The notes beneath the pieces are model-generated. The model did no database searches and was not told the DNA's origin. It was given only the letters and a program-made list of their open reading frames with translations. The position numbers and the translations under genes are program-made. Positions 34,574 through 43,410 of a stretch of DNA of 64,000 nucleotides are shown here, piece after piece (the first letter of the stretch is position 1; the number at the start of each line of letters is the position of its first letter). Source of the DNA: Chondromyces crocatus (GTDB lineage: Bacteria > Myxococcota_A > Polyangia > Polyangiales > Polyangiaceae); the NCBI RefSeq assembly GCF_001189295.1, contig NZ_CP012159.1, forward strand, positions 2,246,001-2,310,000, given 5' to 3'.

Positions 34574-35871
34574 AGATCGTCGTCTTTCATCAGTACTATC
34601 TGGCCCCCGGAGAGCCAGGAGGTTCCCGGTACAACGAGCTGGCGCGTCTCTGGAGTGAGGGAGGGCACGACGTCACGGTGGTCGCCGGCACGCTGAACTA
34701 CACGACCGGGGAGATCCCCGAGGCCTACCGCGGCCGATGGATCTTCGAGACGCGAGACGCCCGTGTGCGCGTGCTCCGCTGCTATGTGCCGCCGACCTAT
34801 CGGGACAGCTACCTCGGCCGGATGTGGGCCTTCTTCGGCTTCACCGTGTCTGCATGCACGGCCGCGATGCGTGTCGCCGATGCGGACGTCGTCATCGGCA
34901 CGTCGCCACCGCTGACCATCATCATCCCGGCCTGGCTGCTCTCCCGGCGAAAGGCAGCTCCGCTGGTGTTCGAGATCCGTGATCTCTGGCCGGAGAGCGC
35001 GATCACCACGGGCGTGCTCCGGGAAGGCTCCATGCTGGCCCGGGCGCTCTATGGCCTGGAGCGCTGGGGCTGTCGCGTTGCGGACAAGGTGAACGTCCTG
35101 ACGCCCGCTTTCCGAGAGAGCTTGGTTCAGCGCGGTCTGGCTCCCGAAGACAAGATCGTCTTCGTGCCCAACGGGGCGGACGCGGAGCGCTTCACCCCAG
35201 GGCCACGAGACAACGAGGTGCGTCGCCGCCATGGCTGGGGTGATCGGTTCGTGGTGATGTATGCAGGCGCGCACGGGCGAGCGAATGCGATCGGCCAGCT
35301 CCTCGATGCGGCGGAGCGCTTGCGAGACAGGCCCGACATTCTCCTCGTGACCGTGGGCGACGGCGCCGAGCGGGCGCGGCTCGATGCGCTGGCGCGCTCT
35401 CGGGGGCTGACGAACGTGATGCTCTGCGGGCCTCAGCCCAAGGACGACATGCCCGATTTCGTGCGTGCGTGCGACGTCGGTGCCGCCGTCCTTCAGAACA
35501 ATCCAACGTTCCGCACCGTGTATCCCAACAAGGTCTTCGACTACATGGCCTGCGAGCGGCCGACCCTTCTGGCGATCGACGGCGTGGCGCGCAAGCTGGT
35601 CTGCGACGAGGCCCGGGCAGGGGTGTTCGCGACCCCGGAGGATCCCGACGTGCTCGCCAGGGTGATTCGACAGCTGGCCGATGACCCCGCAGGCGCCGCG
35701 GAAATGGGTCGGCGCGGGCGTGCCTGGGTGCTGGCGAATGCCACCCGGCAAGCGCTCGCGAAGCGCTATCTGGACATTCTGTCGGCGCTCGTCAGCGAGC
35801 GTCGTGGAGGGACCGTCGCGCCTCTCAGGCATTCTGCGTCGGTGGGGGAAAGCGCGGAGGCGCTCTCGTGA
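34570..35871 (+). CDS. Glycosyltransferase family 4 (WbuB/WcaI-like)
   Basis: It is a GT-B glycosyltransferase of 433 aa. The acceptor half starts MKIVVFHQYYLAPGEPGGSR. The linker region contains VFEIRDLWPES and VNVLTPAFRE. The donor half has VFVPNGADAERF, VMYAGAHGRANAIGQLL and FDYMACERPTLLAIDGVA. These are typical of cell-surface polysaccharide glycosyltransferases that add an amino sugar or related residue to a lipid-linked intermediate on the cytoplasmic side. The ATG overlaps the preceding stop (ATGA) and its stop overlaps the next start (GTGA), so it is tightly coupled in the operon. Confidence 0.92.
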   Translation: MKIVVFHQYYLAPGEPGGSRYNELARLWSEGGHDVTVVAGTLNYTTGEIPEAYRGRWIFETRDARVRVLRCYVPPTYRDSYLGRMWAFFGFTVSACTAAMRVADADVVIGTSPPLTIIIPAWLLSRRKAAPLVFEIRDLWPESAITTGVLREGSMLARALYGLERWGCRVADKVNVLTPAFRESLVQRGLAPEDKIVFVPNGADAERFTPGPRDNEVRRRHGWGDRFVVMYAGAHGRANAIGQLLDAAERLRDRPDILLVTVGDGAERARLDALARSRGLTNVMLCGPQPKDDMPDFVRACDVGAAVLQNNPTFRTVYPNKVFDYMACERPTLLAIDGVARKLVCDEARAGVFATPEDPDVLARVIRQLADDPAGAAEMGRRGRAWVLANATRQALAKRYLDILSALVSERRGGTVAPLRHSASVGESAEALS

Positions 35872-37001
35872 AGAAGCGAATCTACCTGTCCGTGCCACAC
35901 ATGGGAGGCGACGAGGAGTCCTTCGTTCGCGCCGCATTCGCCTCGAACTGGCTCTCGACGGTGGGACCCGAGCTCGACGCCTTCGAAGGGGAGTTCGCAG
36001 CGCGTATCGGCCGTCCCTGCGTGGCCCTGTCGAGTGGAACGGCGGCGCTCCATCTCGGCCTCCGGCTGCTCGGCGTGGGCCCGGGAGACGAGGTCGTCAG
36101 CCCGACGTTGACCTTCGTGGCGAGCGTGAACCCTGTCGTTTACCTGGGCGCTCGGCCGGTGTTCGTCGATGCCGATCGGGAGAGCTGGAACATGGATCCT
36201 CAGCGCCTCGCGGATGTGCTGGCTGCGAAAGCCGCGAGCGGGAGGCTGCCCAGGGCGGTGATGGTCGTTCATCTCTACGGCCAGACGGCGGACATGGACG
36301 CGATCGTGGCGTGCTGTCAGCGCTACGGGGTTCCCGTCATCGAGGACGCCGCCGAGGCCGTGGGAGCTTCCTACAAAGGGCGGCCCGCGGGAACGCTGGC
36401 CCCCGTCAGTGCCTTCTCCTTCAATGGCAACAAGATCATCACCACCACGAGTGGTGGAATGCTTGCCGCCTCGGATCCAGCCTGGGTCGAGAAGGCGCGC
36501 TTCTGGTCGCAGCAAGCGCGTGATCCCGGGATTGCCTATCACCACACGGAGATGGGCTACAACTATCGCCTCAGCAATGTGCTGGCCGGCATCGGCCGGG
36601 GTCAGCTCCGGGTGCTCGATGAGCGGGTCCGTCGGCGCAGAGAGATTGCTTTTCTGTACCGCGACGCCTTCGCCGATCTGTCAGGCATCGAGCTGATGCC
36701 GCAGGCTCCTCATGGACTCCACACCAACTGGCTCAGCGCTTTCCTCATCGACCCAGCCCGCTTCGGGGCCGATCGGGATCAGATCATCGAGGCGCTCGCC
36801 GGCGAGAACATCGAGTCGCGACCGGTGTGGAAGCCGATGCACCTGCAGCCGCTGTACAAGGATGCGGAGTGCGTTGGCGGAGAGGTGGCGGAAGACCTGT
36901 TCTCTCGTGGGATCTGCCTGCCCAGCTCCTCCAACCTTCAGGAAGACGAGCTCGCGCGGATCATCCACGTGGTTCGTTCGGTCGCGCGCCCTCGACCCTG
37001 A
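35868..37001 (+). CDS. DegT/DnrJ/EryC1/StrS-family sugar aminotransferase
   Basis: It is a PLP-dependent aminotransferase that converts a 4-keto- or 3-keto-nucleotide sugar into an amino sugar. Motifs are SGTAALHLGLRLLGVGPGDEV, VHLYGQTADMD, VIEDAAEAVGASYKG, the PLP lysine Lys189 in SFNGNKIITTTSGG, and NYRLSNVLAGIGRGQL. The length (377 aa) is normal. The GTG start overlaps the preceding glycosyltransferase stop. It closes the operon and is convergent with a DedA gene 15 bp away. The keto-sugar substrate would have to come from genes outside the window. Confidence 0.93.
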   Translation: MKKRIYLSVPHMGGDEESFVRAAFASNWLSTVGPELDAFEGEFAARIGRPCVALSSGTAALHLGLRLLGVGPGDEVVSPTLTFVASVNPVVYLGARPVFVDADRESWNMDPQRLADVLAAKAASGRLPRAVMVVHLYGQTADMDAIVACCQRYGVPVIEDAAEAVGASYKGRPAGTLAPVSAFSFNGNKIITTTSGGMLAASDPAWVEKARFWSQQARDPGIAYHHTEMGYNYRLSNVLAGIGRGQLRVLDERVRRRREIAFLYRDAFADLSGIELMPQAPHGLHTNWLSAFLIDPARFGADRDQIIEALAGENIESRPVWKPMHLQPLYKDAECVGGEVAEDLFSRGICLPSSSNLQEDELARIIHVVRSVARPRP

Positions 37002-37016
37002 CGGCGTGGGGAGAGA

Positions 37017-37649
37017 TCAGGCGCCTTGTGCCCATCCCAGCCGGATGAGCGCATAGAACAGGATCAGCCGCGGCACCCGGAACAGCAGGAGCACGGTGAA
37101 GAGCTTCGGTGGGATGCGGTAGAGCCCGGAGAGGTAGCAGAGCACCGAGAAGGGGATCGGGGTCAGGCTGCCAACGGCGATCGCCCAGTAGCCGTAGCGC
37201 TCGAACAACCGGTCGATCTTTGGCCTGAAGAGATCGATCCGTCGGCAGATGAACTCGACCCGCGCGATGCGCCCTGCGAGATGGTAGCCCGTTTGCCCGG
37301 CGAGCAGGGACGCGACACAGATGGCCGCCATCGCTCCCACCTGAGAGCTGCCCGCGGTGATGGCGGTCAGCATGTAGAACTGGGGTGGAATCGGGAAGGA
37401 AAAGGCGTCGGCGATGAACGTCCCGACGAACATCCCGGCGATGCCGAAATGCTTCACGAACGCACCCCCCAGGGCATTCAGCTCGTCGCGCAAGAGGTAC
37501 CCGACCGCTGCCACGGCTCCTGCGAGGACGACGAGACTGAGGACGAGCTGGAGGATGGCGCGCAACAAGTCCTGCCGTCTGGACGTGCGCTTCGTCTCGA
37601 CGGGAGCTGCAGGAGCGACTGGCGTGGACTCGGGCGGGGACGACATCAT
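37017..37649 (-). CDS. DedA/VTT-domain membrane protein
   Basis: After a Pro-rich cytoplasmic tail there is a hydrophobic helix (ILQLVLSLVVLAGAVAAVGYLL) and then the VTT (SNARE-associated) core: GTFIADAFSFPIPPQFYML, the short GYHLAGRI segment, FERYGYWAIAVGSLTPIPFSVLCYLSGLYRI, and a final helix. DedA proteins include flippases or recyclers of undecaprenyl phosphate and phosphatidylethanolamine. Its place inside a glycan locus makes lipid-carrier recycling an attractive but unproven role. Two adjacent ATGs (37649 and 37646) can serve as start. Confidence 0.85.
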   Translation of the reverse strand: MMSSPPESTPVAPAAPVETKRTSRRQDLLRAILQLVLSLVVLAGAVAAVGYLLRDELNALGGAFVKHFGIAGMFVGTFIADAFSFPIPPQFYMLTAITAGSSQVGAMAAICVASLLAGQTGYHLAGRIARVEFICRRIDLFRPKIDRLFERYGYWAIAVGSLTPIPFSVLCYLSGLYRIPPKLFTVLLLFRVPRLILFYALIRLGWAQGA

Positions 37650-37766
37650 GGGCGGCGAGAGCTGTACCTCTGTGGCGAGGATCCTGGCGCAGAAGGATCG
37701 TCGGGTCCACCGGAAGGCTCTGGGTCCCTTGCCAGTGGCGCCTCGGGAAGGTGAGGATCTCCTGCG

Positions 37767-39650
37767 ATGAAGCGTGCCGGTGCTCTGACGCTCCTCCTCG
37801 TTGCCGCCTGCGCGGGTGCCCCACGCCCGACAGAGCCCCCTTCGGGGCTGGCAGAGCCACCGTTGCGTCCACTCGTCGCGCCGCGAGATGAGGCGGCAGC
37901 GGAGGACTTCGAGGACCTGGCGCCTCCGGGGCTTCCGGATGGGCTGGTCGCGACATTGCGCGTCCAGAATCCCCTGCGCACCTGGGGGGACGTGATGATG
38001 TCGCTCGGAAGCACGCGGCTCGGAGCGGTTCTCACCACGGTGGGCCAGCTCGGCCCGGAGTATCTGGCTGAGTTGGCGCTGGGGCCAGCGCTCGCCAACG
38101 TGGTCGATCTCGAGAAGCCCATCGATGTGGCGATCCTCGGTACCACCCTGGACGAGCTAGTGTTCTCGCTGTCGGTGGCAGAGCGCGATGTGCCGCGCAT
38201 CCACGACCGGTTCATCCTGCGCCGAGAGCGAGGCATGATGCGGGTAGCAGGCGTGCGCGCCGTCAGGTCGGCGAGCGAGAGACTTCCCGTTGCTTGTGCG
38301 CTCGACCTGGCCACGCCTGGGGGAGGGGCTCACCTGGTTTGCTCCTCGAAGGAGAAGGCGCTCGTGGCGGCTCCCTACCTGACCCAGGTGGTGGCTGGCG
38401 AGCCGGTGGATGCGGATGTACGTCTCGAGTTCCCGTTCCCTCGGGAAGCGCTGGCCTTGGCTGCAAAGCAGAACGGCGTGCGCCCGGGCACGCCGCGAGG
38501 TGAAGGCGGCTCGGACGTGGGAGGCATGGTGAGTTCGCTCTTCGAGGGGTTTGCCGCCGATGTCGCCGGGGCGAGCATCGATCTGAGGCGCGCCGGCCAG
38601 GACATCGAGGTCGGCCTCGGGCTCCGCTTCTCGGGACGGCAATCTCCGCTGGCGCTCGCGCTGGTCACGGCCGCCGGAACGGAGCTCTCGCCGCCGCCGT
38701 CGTTCTTCCGCCTGCCGCGCGATGTGGGCGTCGCGTTTCACAGCCAGGGAGCTTCCTCCGAGGCGCTGACGCTCCTCCGAGAATGGGTTCCGAGACTGCT
38801 GTTCACCGGGAGCGACGAGCGCGACGAGATGAGTGAAGAGGGCCTGGTCGGTCGGCTTGGCACCTTGCTCCTCTCGGGGGGGCCGTTCGTTTTGGGCGCG
38901 GGTGTCGACCGCCCTGCCGTGGAGCAAGCGCTGACGACATATGGCCAGCAGAAGCCGTCACAGAGGAGCGGAGAGGCGGCACGGCGCGCCCTGGCAGGCT
39001 GGGCGCTCGTCGGCATCGAGCACCCCCCGGAATCGTGGGTGGCGCAGCTTCAGAAGGCCATCCAGCTCGGTCGTGAGGGAGGGGGCGTCGGTCAGAATCC
39101 TGCCAAGCCCGCGAAGGGGGTTGGGCGGAGAGAGCCGTCGGTCGTCGTGGTCGGTCGCCCTGTGGTGGCGCTGCCCGCTGGGACCGTGCACATCGAGGTG
39201 CGGACGACTCCGCTCACGAAGGCCGGGCCGGCCACGCGCACGAGCCACGTTTACGCGGTACCTGACGGCCAGCGGCTCTGGCTCGGAGCAGGAGAGGACA
39301 GCGCCACCGTCATCCGTCGGTTGAAGGCGGTGCTGACATCGGAACGTGATGGGGCGTCTCTTGGCGGAGAGCCCGGGCTGGAGACGCTGCGGGGTCCGGG
39401 CGCCACGATGGGAGGGGTGCTGTCGCTGGGCGGCGTGACGGGCCTCCTCGCGAGCGGGGATTCCCCCGAGGAGCTGGAGAAGGCCATGCAGAGCATCGCC
39501 GCCCTCAGGGGCTTGCCTGCGCGCGGGGAGACGCTGATCCCCTGGACGGTCACCTCCGAGGTCCACCCCGGAGGCGCTGCACGCTGGGGGTTGCGCCTGC
39601 GGCTGTCCCCCGGTGCCCTGGGCGACATGATTGCGCGCCTGACGCAGTGA
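37767..39650 (+). CDS. Large secreted lipoprotein of unknown function
   Basis: The signal peptide MKRAGALTLLLVAACA ends in a lipobox. The remaining ~610 residues have no recognised domain. They contain repeated alternations of beta-like and helical segments (VDLEKPIDVAILG, VRLEFPFPREALALA, SPLALALVTAAGTELSP, VVVVGRPVVALPAGTVHIEVRTTPL) and a few low-complexity linkers. The composition resembles large lipoproteins common in Polyangiales. It is divergent from the DedA gene and nearly abuts the convergent carbamoyltransferase gene (4 bp). It may be unrelated to the surrounding glycan genes. Confidence 0.75.
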   Translation: MKRAGALTLLLVAACAGAPRPTEPPSGLAEPPLRPLVAPRDEAAAEDFEDLAPPGLPDGLVATLRVQNPLRTWGDVMMSLGSTRLGAVLTTVGQLGPEYLAELALGPALANVVDLEKPIDVAILGTTLDELVFSLSVAERDVPRIHDRFILRRERGMMRVAGVRAVRSASERLPVACALDLATPGGGAHLVCSSKEKALVAAPYLTQVVAGEPVDADVRLEFPFPREALALAAKQNGVRPGTPRGEGGSDVGGMVSSLFEGFAADVAGASIDLRRAGQDIEVGLGLRFSGRQSPLALALVTAAGTELSPPPSFFRLPRDVGVAFHSQGASSEALTLLREWVPRLLFTGSDERDEMSEEGLVGRLGTLLLSGGPFVLGAGVDRPAVEQALTTYGQQKPSQRSGEAARRALAGWALVGIEHPPESWVAQLQKAIQLGREGGGVGQNPAKPAKGVGRREPSVVVVGRPVVALPAGTVHIEVRTTPLTKAGPATRTSHVYAVPDGQRLWLGAGEDSATVIRRLKAVLTSERDGASLGGEPGLETLRGPGATMGGVLSLGGVTGLLASGDSPEELEKAMQSIAALRGLPARGETLIPWTVTSEVHPGGAARWGLRLRLSPGALGDMIARLTQ

Positions 39651-39654
39651 ACGC

Positions 39655-41364
39655 CTACTTGGCGATGCGAACATTCCCCAGATAGAGGACATCCAGGGCG
39701 CACGTGTAGAAGGTCCTGATGGCATCTTCGGGGGCGCACACGATCGGCTCACCGTTGAGGTTGAAGCTCGTGTTGAGCACGATGGGGACCCCGGTGCGTT
39801 GCTCGAAGGCGCTGATCAGCGCGTGAAAGCGTGGTGAGACATCATGCTCGACCGTCTGCAGGCGTCCGGAGCCGTCGGCGTGCGTCACGGCTGGCACGTG
39901 CGCGCGTCGCTCGGGCCTGAACATCAGCACCCTTTCCATGAAAGGAACGCGCGTTTCCGGCGAACACTCGAACCAGTCCGCAACCCGCTCGGCGAGGATC
40001 GCCGGAGCAAAAGGCCGGAAGCTTTCCCGGAATTTCACCGCGGCGTTCACCACTGCCTTGCCATCCTCACGGCGGGGGTCGAGCAAGATGGACCGGTTGC
40101 CGAGCGCGCGCTGGCCGAACTCCATGGCACCCTGGAACCAGCCCAGGATCCGGCCATTCGCGAGATCCTCGGCGGCGCGGGTGGAGGGGTCAGAGACCAC
40201 CTCGACGTTGGGAAGGCGATAGCGCCGAGCCGCCTCGAGGCAAGCTTCATCGCTGAATGACGGCCCCCAGTAGCTGTGACGCACCACCTCCCGTGGCGCG
40301 GATGCGTTCGCGGTGCGTTGCGCATGCAGAAACAGCGCTGCGCCGATCGAGGTGCCCGAGTCGTCCGGGCAGCTCGACAGGAAGCACTCCTTGAAGGGGG
40401 TCACCTGGGTGATCTTCCCGTTGAAGACGCTGTTCATGAAGCACCCTCCCGACACGGCCAGGCGGTCGAGCCCCGTACGTCGATGCAGGATGGTGGCGAT
40501 GCTCGTCATCGTCTCCTCGAACACGCACTGCATCGCTGCGGCGAGCTTGTAGTCGCGCTGCGTGAGCGGCGCGTTTCGCGCACGAGGTGCTCCGAAGCGC
40601 TGCACGAAGCGCTCGGAGTACATCCGTCGCTCGAAGAAGTTGTAGAACGCGAAGTATTCCAGGGCGAGCTCGAACGAGCCGTCCTCGTTCACCTGGATCA
40701 GTCGTCGCAAGGGCTCGATCAGCTCGTTGTCCTCTTCAGCGAACGCCGCGAGCGCCATGACCTTCCACTCGTCGGAGTCGGGCGTGAACCCGAGGAACTG
40801 AGTGATCGTCCCGTAGAACAAACCGAGGGAGTGGGGGAAGTTCACCTCGCAGAGGGTCTCGAACGACGCGCCCCGCGCCACGCCGAGCAAGCTGGTTTGC
40901 TTCTCGGCACGACCATCCATCACCAGGACGGCGGTCTCCTCGTGTGGGCACACCATCAGCGCGTTGCCGAGGTGGGCGTGATAGTGGTTGAGGTAGGTGA
41001 TGGGTGGGCAATCTCGCGCCCCGCCCTGCACGGTGAAGGCTTCTTCGGCCTTCGTCCCGAGCAGCTGCATGAAGCGAGCGGGGACCTGGCTCAGGTGCTC
41101 GGTCCGCCAGCGGCGTGCGTTGAGATAGCCGGAGGGGATCGTTTCCATGTCGATGGCTGGGTTCCATGCCACCGCGATCTCGTCGATGTCGGTCAGCTTC
41201 AGCCCGCTCATCTCCAGGCAACGCTGGATCGCGAGCCTCGGGAAGACGCGGCTCTGTTTCTGCCGATCGAGGCGCTCCTCGGGAATGGCGGCAGTCACGC
41301 GCCCGTCCACCACGACCGCGGCCGAGCAGATGAGAACATCGTGGCAGATGCCCAGGATCTTCAT
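39655..41364 (-). CDS. O-carbamoyltransferase (NodU/CmcH/TobZ family)
   Basis: It transfers a carbamoyl group from carbamoyl phosphate, through carbamoyl-adenylate, to a hydroxyl on a sugar or natural product. The TsaD-like N-terminal domain shows YLNHYHAHLGNAL (metal-binding histidines), VLVMDGRAE and LAVSGGCFMNSVFNGK. The C-terminal domain carries GRILGWFQGAMEFGQRALGNRS and VLNTSFNLNGEPIV. The length of 569 aa is standard. It follows the glycosyltransferase gene by 9 bp on the same strand, so the two are probably cotranscribed. In this setting the acceptor is most likely a surface glycan, though a secondary metabolite is possible. Confidence 0.92.
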   Translation of the reverse strand: MKILGICHDVLICSAAVVVDGRVTAAIPEERLDRQKQSRVFPRLAIQRCLEMSGLKLTDIDEIAVAWNPAIDMETIPSGYLNARRWRTEHLSQVPARFMQLLGTKAEEAFTVQGGARDCPPITYLNHYHAHLGNALMVCPHEETAVLVMDGRAEKQTSLLGVARGASFETLCEVNFPHSLGLFYGTITQFLGFTPDSDEWKVMALAAFAEEDNELIEPLRRLIQVNEDGSFELALEYFAFYNFFERRMYSERFVQRFGAPRARNAPLTQRDYKLAAAMQCVFEETMTSIATILHRRTGLDRLAVSGGCFMNSVFNGKITQVTPFKECFLSSCPDDSGTSIGAALFLHAQRTANASAPREVVRHSYWGPSFSDEACLEAARRYRLPNVEVVSDPSTRAAEDLANGRILGWFQGAMEFGQRALGNRSILLDPRREDGKAVVNAAVKFRESFRPFAPAILAERVADWFECSPETRVPFMERVLMFRPERRAHVPAVTHADGSGRLQTVEHDVSPRFHALISAFEQRTGVPIVLNTSFNLNGEPIVCAPEDAIRTFYTCALDVLYLGNVRIAK

Positions 41365-41373
41365 GGTCGCAAC

Positions 41374-42552
41374 CTACTCTCCAGCGCCCTGAGAGCGCGG
41401 CTCCTCTCCGAGCGTCATGGTGTTCATTCCGGGCGCGCCCTCGCGGTCCTGCTCGCCCAGAAGCAGCTCGAGCAATCGCGCCACGCCCACCGTTCGGTCG
41501 AACCTCGCGCGCGCTCGTGCGAGGCCTCGCTGACCCATCGCCGCGGCCTCTTCGGGGTGGTGCCGCAACCGATCCATCGCCTCCACGAGGCTCCCGACGT
41601 CGCGGGTAGGAATCAGCAGGCCCGTCTCTTCGGGGAGCACCACGTCCGGGATGGCCCCCACAGGGGTGGCGATCACGGGCAGGGCGCAGGCCATGGCTTC
41701 CAGGACCACGTTGGGGAACCCATCGACGTGGGTCGGCAAAACAAGGGCATCAGCCCGTGCGAGTTCGTCCGCGCGCCTGTCGCCTTTGACCCACCCCAGC
41801 AGCTCGATCGACCTCGGCAGCCTGCCCTCCGCAGCCTGCTCTCTCAGCGTCTCTCCGAGGGCTCCGTCTCCTGCGATGGCCAGCTGAAACTGGGGGCCGG
41901 ATCGCGCTTCGAGCGTCTCGACCGCGGCGCAGAGTTCACGCAATCCCTTGGCCTCGATGGCCCACCCGAGGAAAAGAAAGCGGAAGGGGCGCTCTGGAGG
42001 CGCTGGTCGTCGCGCCGATGCGATCGGCTGCCAGATGCGCGTGTCGACGGTGTTGTGCCAGATGTGGAGCCGTTCTCTCGGAACACCGGCTCTCGCGTAG
42101 ACCTCACGCCAGCCTTCCGACTGGACGAGCAGGCCGTCGAGCTTGTGTCCGACGTGGGTGACCCAGCGCCGTGCCCTGGCGCTCCGCTCGAGCCACGCCT
42201 CCGCGCGTCCCGAGCGGGGGCTCAGCCAGGTGCGGGCGCCCGCCGCGCGTGCGAGGAGCAGCAGCGCTGATTTCTCGTAGAAGCTCGTGCCCTCACTGCA
42301 GAACGCAATCGCCACCTGAGGGCGGCGGTGCGCGATGCTCCGGAGCACGGCAGCTCCGCGGCCAGCACCGCTCGTGACGCGCTCCCGAAGGTCGGGCCGA
42401 GGAAACGCGCGCATGGTGGTATCGACGATGTCGACATCGAACACCGCATGCACCTCGGGCCCGAGGACTGCACGGGTCGCCGAGAGCACGCCGCCCGCCT
42501 GGGCGAAGGCCCCGTCAGGATCCGGGACGATCGCGAGGAGGCGCGGCTTCAT
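41374..42552 (-). CDS. Glycosyltransferase family 4
   Basis: It is a GT-B enzyme of 392 aa starting MKPRLLAIVPDPDGAFAQAGG. The donor-binding half contains FLFLGWAIEAKGL, LAIAGDGALGETL, LGWVKGDRRADELARADALV and THVDGFPNVVLEAMACALPVIATP, which carries the classic E-x7-E region. It probably adds a sugar to the lipid-linked glycan. The frame is open upstream to 43542, but that extension is antisense to the sugar-phosphate transferase gene and low in complexity, so ATG 42552 is chosen. No RBS is visible. It is divergent from the sugar-phosphate transferase gene with 123 bp between. Confidence 0.9.
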   Translation of the reverse strand: MKPRLLAIVPDPDGAFAQAGGVLSATRAVLGPEVHAVFDVDIVDTTMRAFPRPDLRERVTSGAGRGAAVLRSIAHRRPQVAIAFCSEGTSFYEKSALLLLARAAGARTWLSPRSGRAEAWLERSARARRWVTHVGHKLDGLLVQSEGWREVYARAGVPRERLHIWHNTVDTRIWQPIASARRPAPPERPFRFLFLGWAIEAKGLRELCAAVETLEARSGPQFQLAIAGDGALGETLREQAAEGRLPRSIELLGWVKGDRRADELARADALVLPTHVDGFPNVVLEAMACALPVIATPVGAIPDVVLPEETGLLIPTRDVGSLVEAMDRLRHHPEEAAAMGQRGLARARARFDRTVGVARLLELLLGEQDREGAPGMNTMTLGEEPRSQGAGE

Positions 42553-42675
42553 CGTCGGAGGGAGGTGCGTAGCACGGGCCGAGGTCGTGGGGTAGGCGCC
42601 CGGTGTCCAGGACAGCAGACGGGCGGAGCTGGTTGCGGGTTTGTGCGAAGCGATGCCGTGCTTTACCGTCTCGTG

Positions 42676-43407
42676 ATGAAGCGCGAGAAGCCATCGGAGG
42701 ATCAGGGGGCGCGGTGGGTGAAGCGCGCTCTCGACGTGTCGGTGGCTGGACTCGCGCTGGCCGGGACACTCCCCCTGATGGCCGTCACAGCGGCGCTGAT
42801 CGCCCTGGAGGACGGTCGGCCCGTGCTGTTCGTGCAGCGGCGCGTCGGGCGAGGTGGCCGGCTCTTCGACATGCTCAAGTTCCGCACCATGCGGGAGAAC
42901 TCCCTCACCATCCAGCAAACAGGGCAGGTGCGCGGAGATCACCCGCTGGTCACGCGGGTCGGCAGGGTGATCCGCCGCTACAAGCTCGACGAGCTTCCGC
43001 AACTCGTGAACGTGCTGCGTGGCGACATGAGCCTCGTGGGGCCACGACCGACTTATCCCGAGCACGCAGCGACGTTCACGTCCCTCCAGCAGCGACGGCT
43101 GGAGGTCCTGCCAGGATGCACCGGGTGGGCCCAGGTGAACGGCGGGACGCTGTACACGTGGGACGAGCGCATCTTGATGGACGTCTGGTACGTGGATCAC
43201 TGGTCCCTGGGACTCGATCTGCGCATCCTGCTTCGAACGGTCGGGGTGATCCTCGGGGGTGAACGGGAGGGCGGAGAGGTGCTCCAGCGAGCCCGCGATC
43301 ATGCGACCCATCTCGAGAGGGAGCGCTCGGAAGTTCGCGTGAACGGCTCGCCCGCCCACGTGAATGGCACGTCGGTTCGCATGAACGGCGTGCCTGTCCG
43401 AGGGTGA
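42676..43407 (+). CDS. Undecaprenyl-phosphate sugar phosphotransferase (bacterial sugar transferase)
   Basis: It catalyses the first membrane step of glycan assembly, moving sugar-1-phosphate to undecaprenyl phosphate. The short form (243 aa) has one N-terminal re-entrant or membrane helix (VSVAGLALAGTLPLMAVTAAL), then PVLFVQRRVGRGGRLFDMLKFRTMR, YKLDELPQLVNVLRGDMSLVGPRP and LPGCTGWAQVNG. These are diagnostic of the PglC/WcaJ catalytic core. The C-terminus carries an extra tail with three Val/Met-Asn-Gly repeats. ATG 42676 (or GTG 42673) is the start; it is 3 bp upstream of a methyltransferase gene. Confidence 0.93.
   Translation: MKREKPSEDQGARWVKRALDVSVAGLALAGTLPLMAVTAALIALEDGRPVLFVQRRVGRGGRLFDMLKFRTMRENSLTIQQTGQVRGDHPLVTRVGRVIRRYKLDELPQLVNVLRGDMSLVGPRPTYPEHAATFTSLQQRRLEVLPGCTGWAQVNGGTLYTWDERILMDVWYVDHWSLGLDLRILLRTVGVILGGEREGGEVLQRARDHATHLERERSEVRVNGSPAHVNGTSVRMNGVPVRG
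43335..43404 (+). repeat. Three 21-bp coding repeats in the sugar-phosphate transferase tail
   Basis: The last residues read VNGSPAH, VNGTSVR, MNGVPVR, a 7-residue period with conserved Asn-Gly. DNA copies share GTGAACGGC/GTGAATGGC/ATGAACGGC. The tail lies outside the catalytic core. Confidence 0.7.
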
Positions 43408-43410
43408 CTC

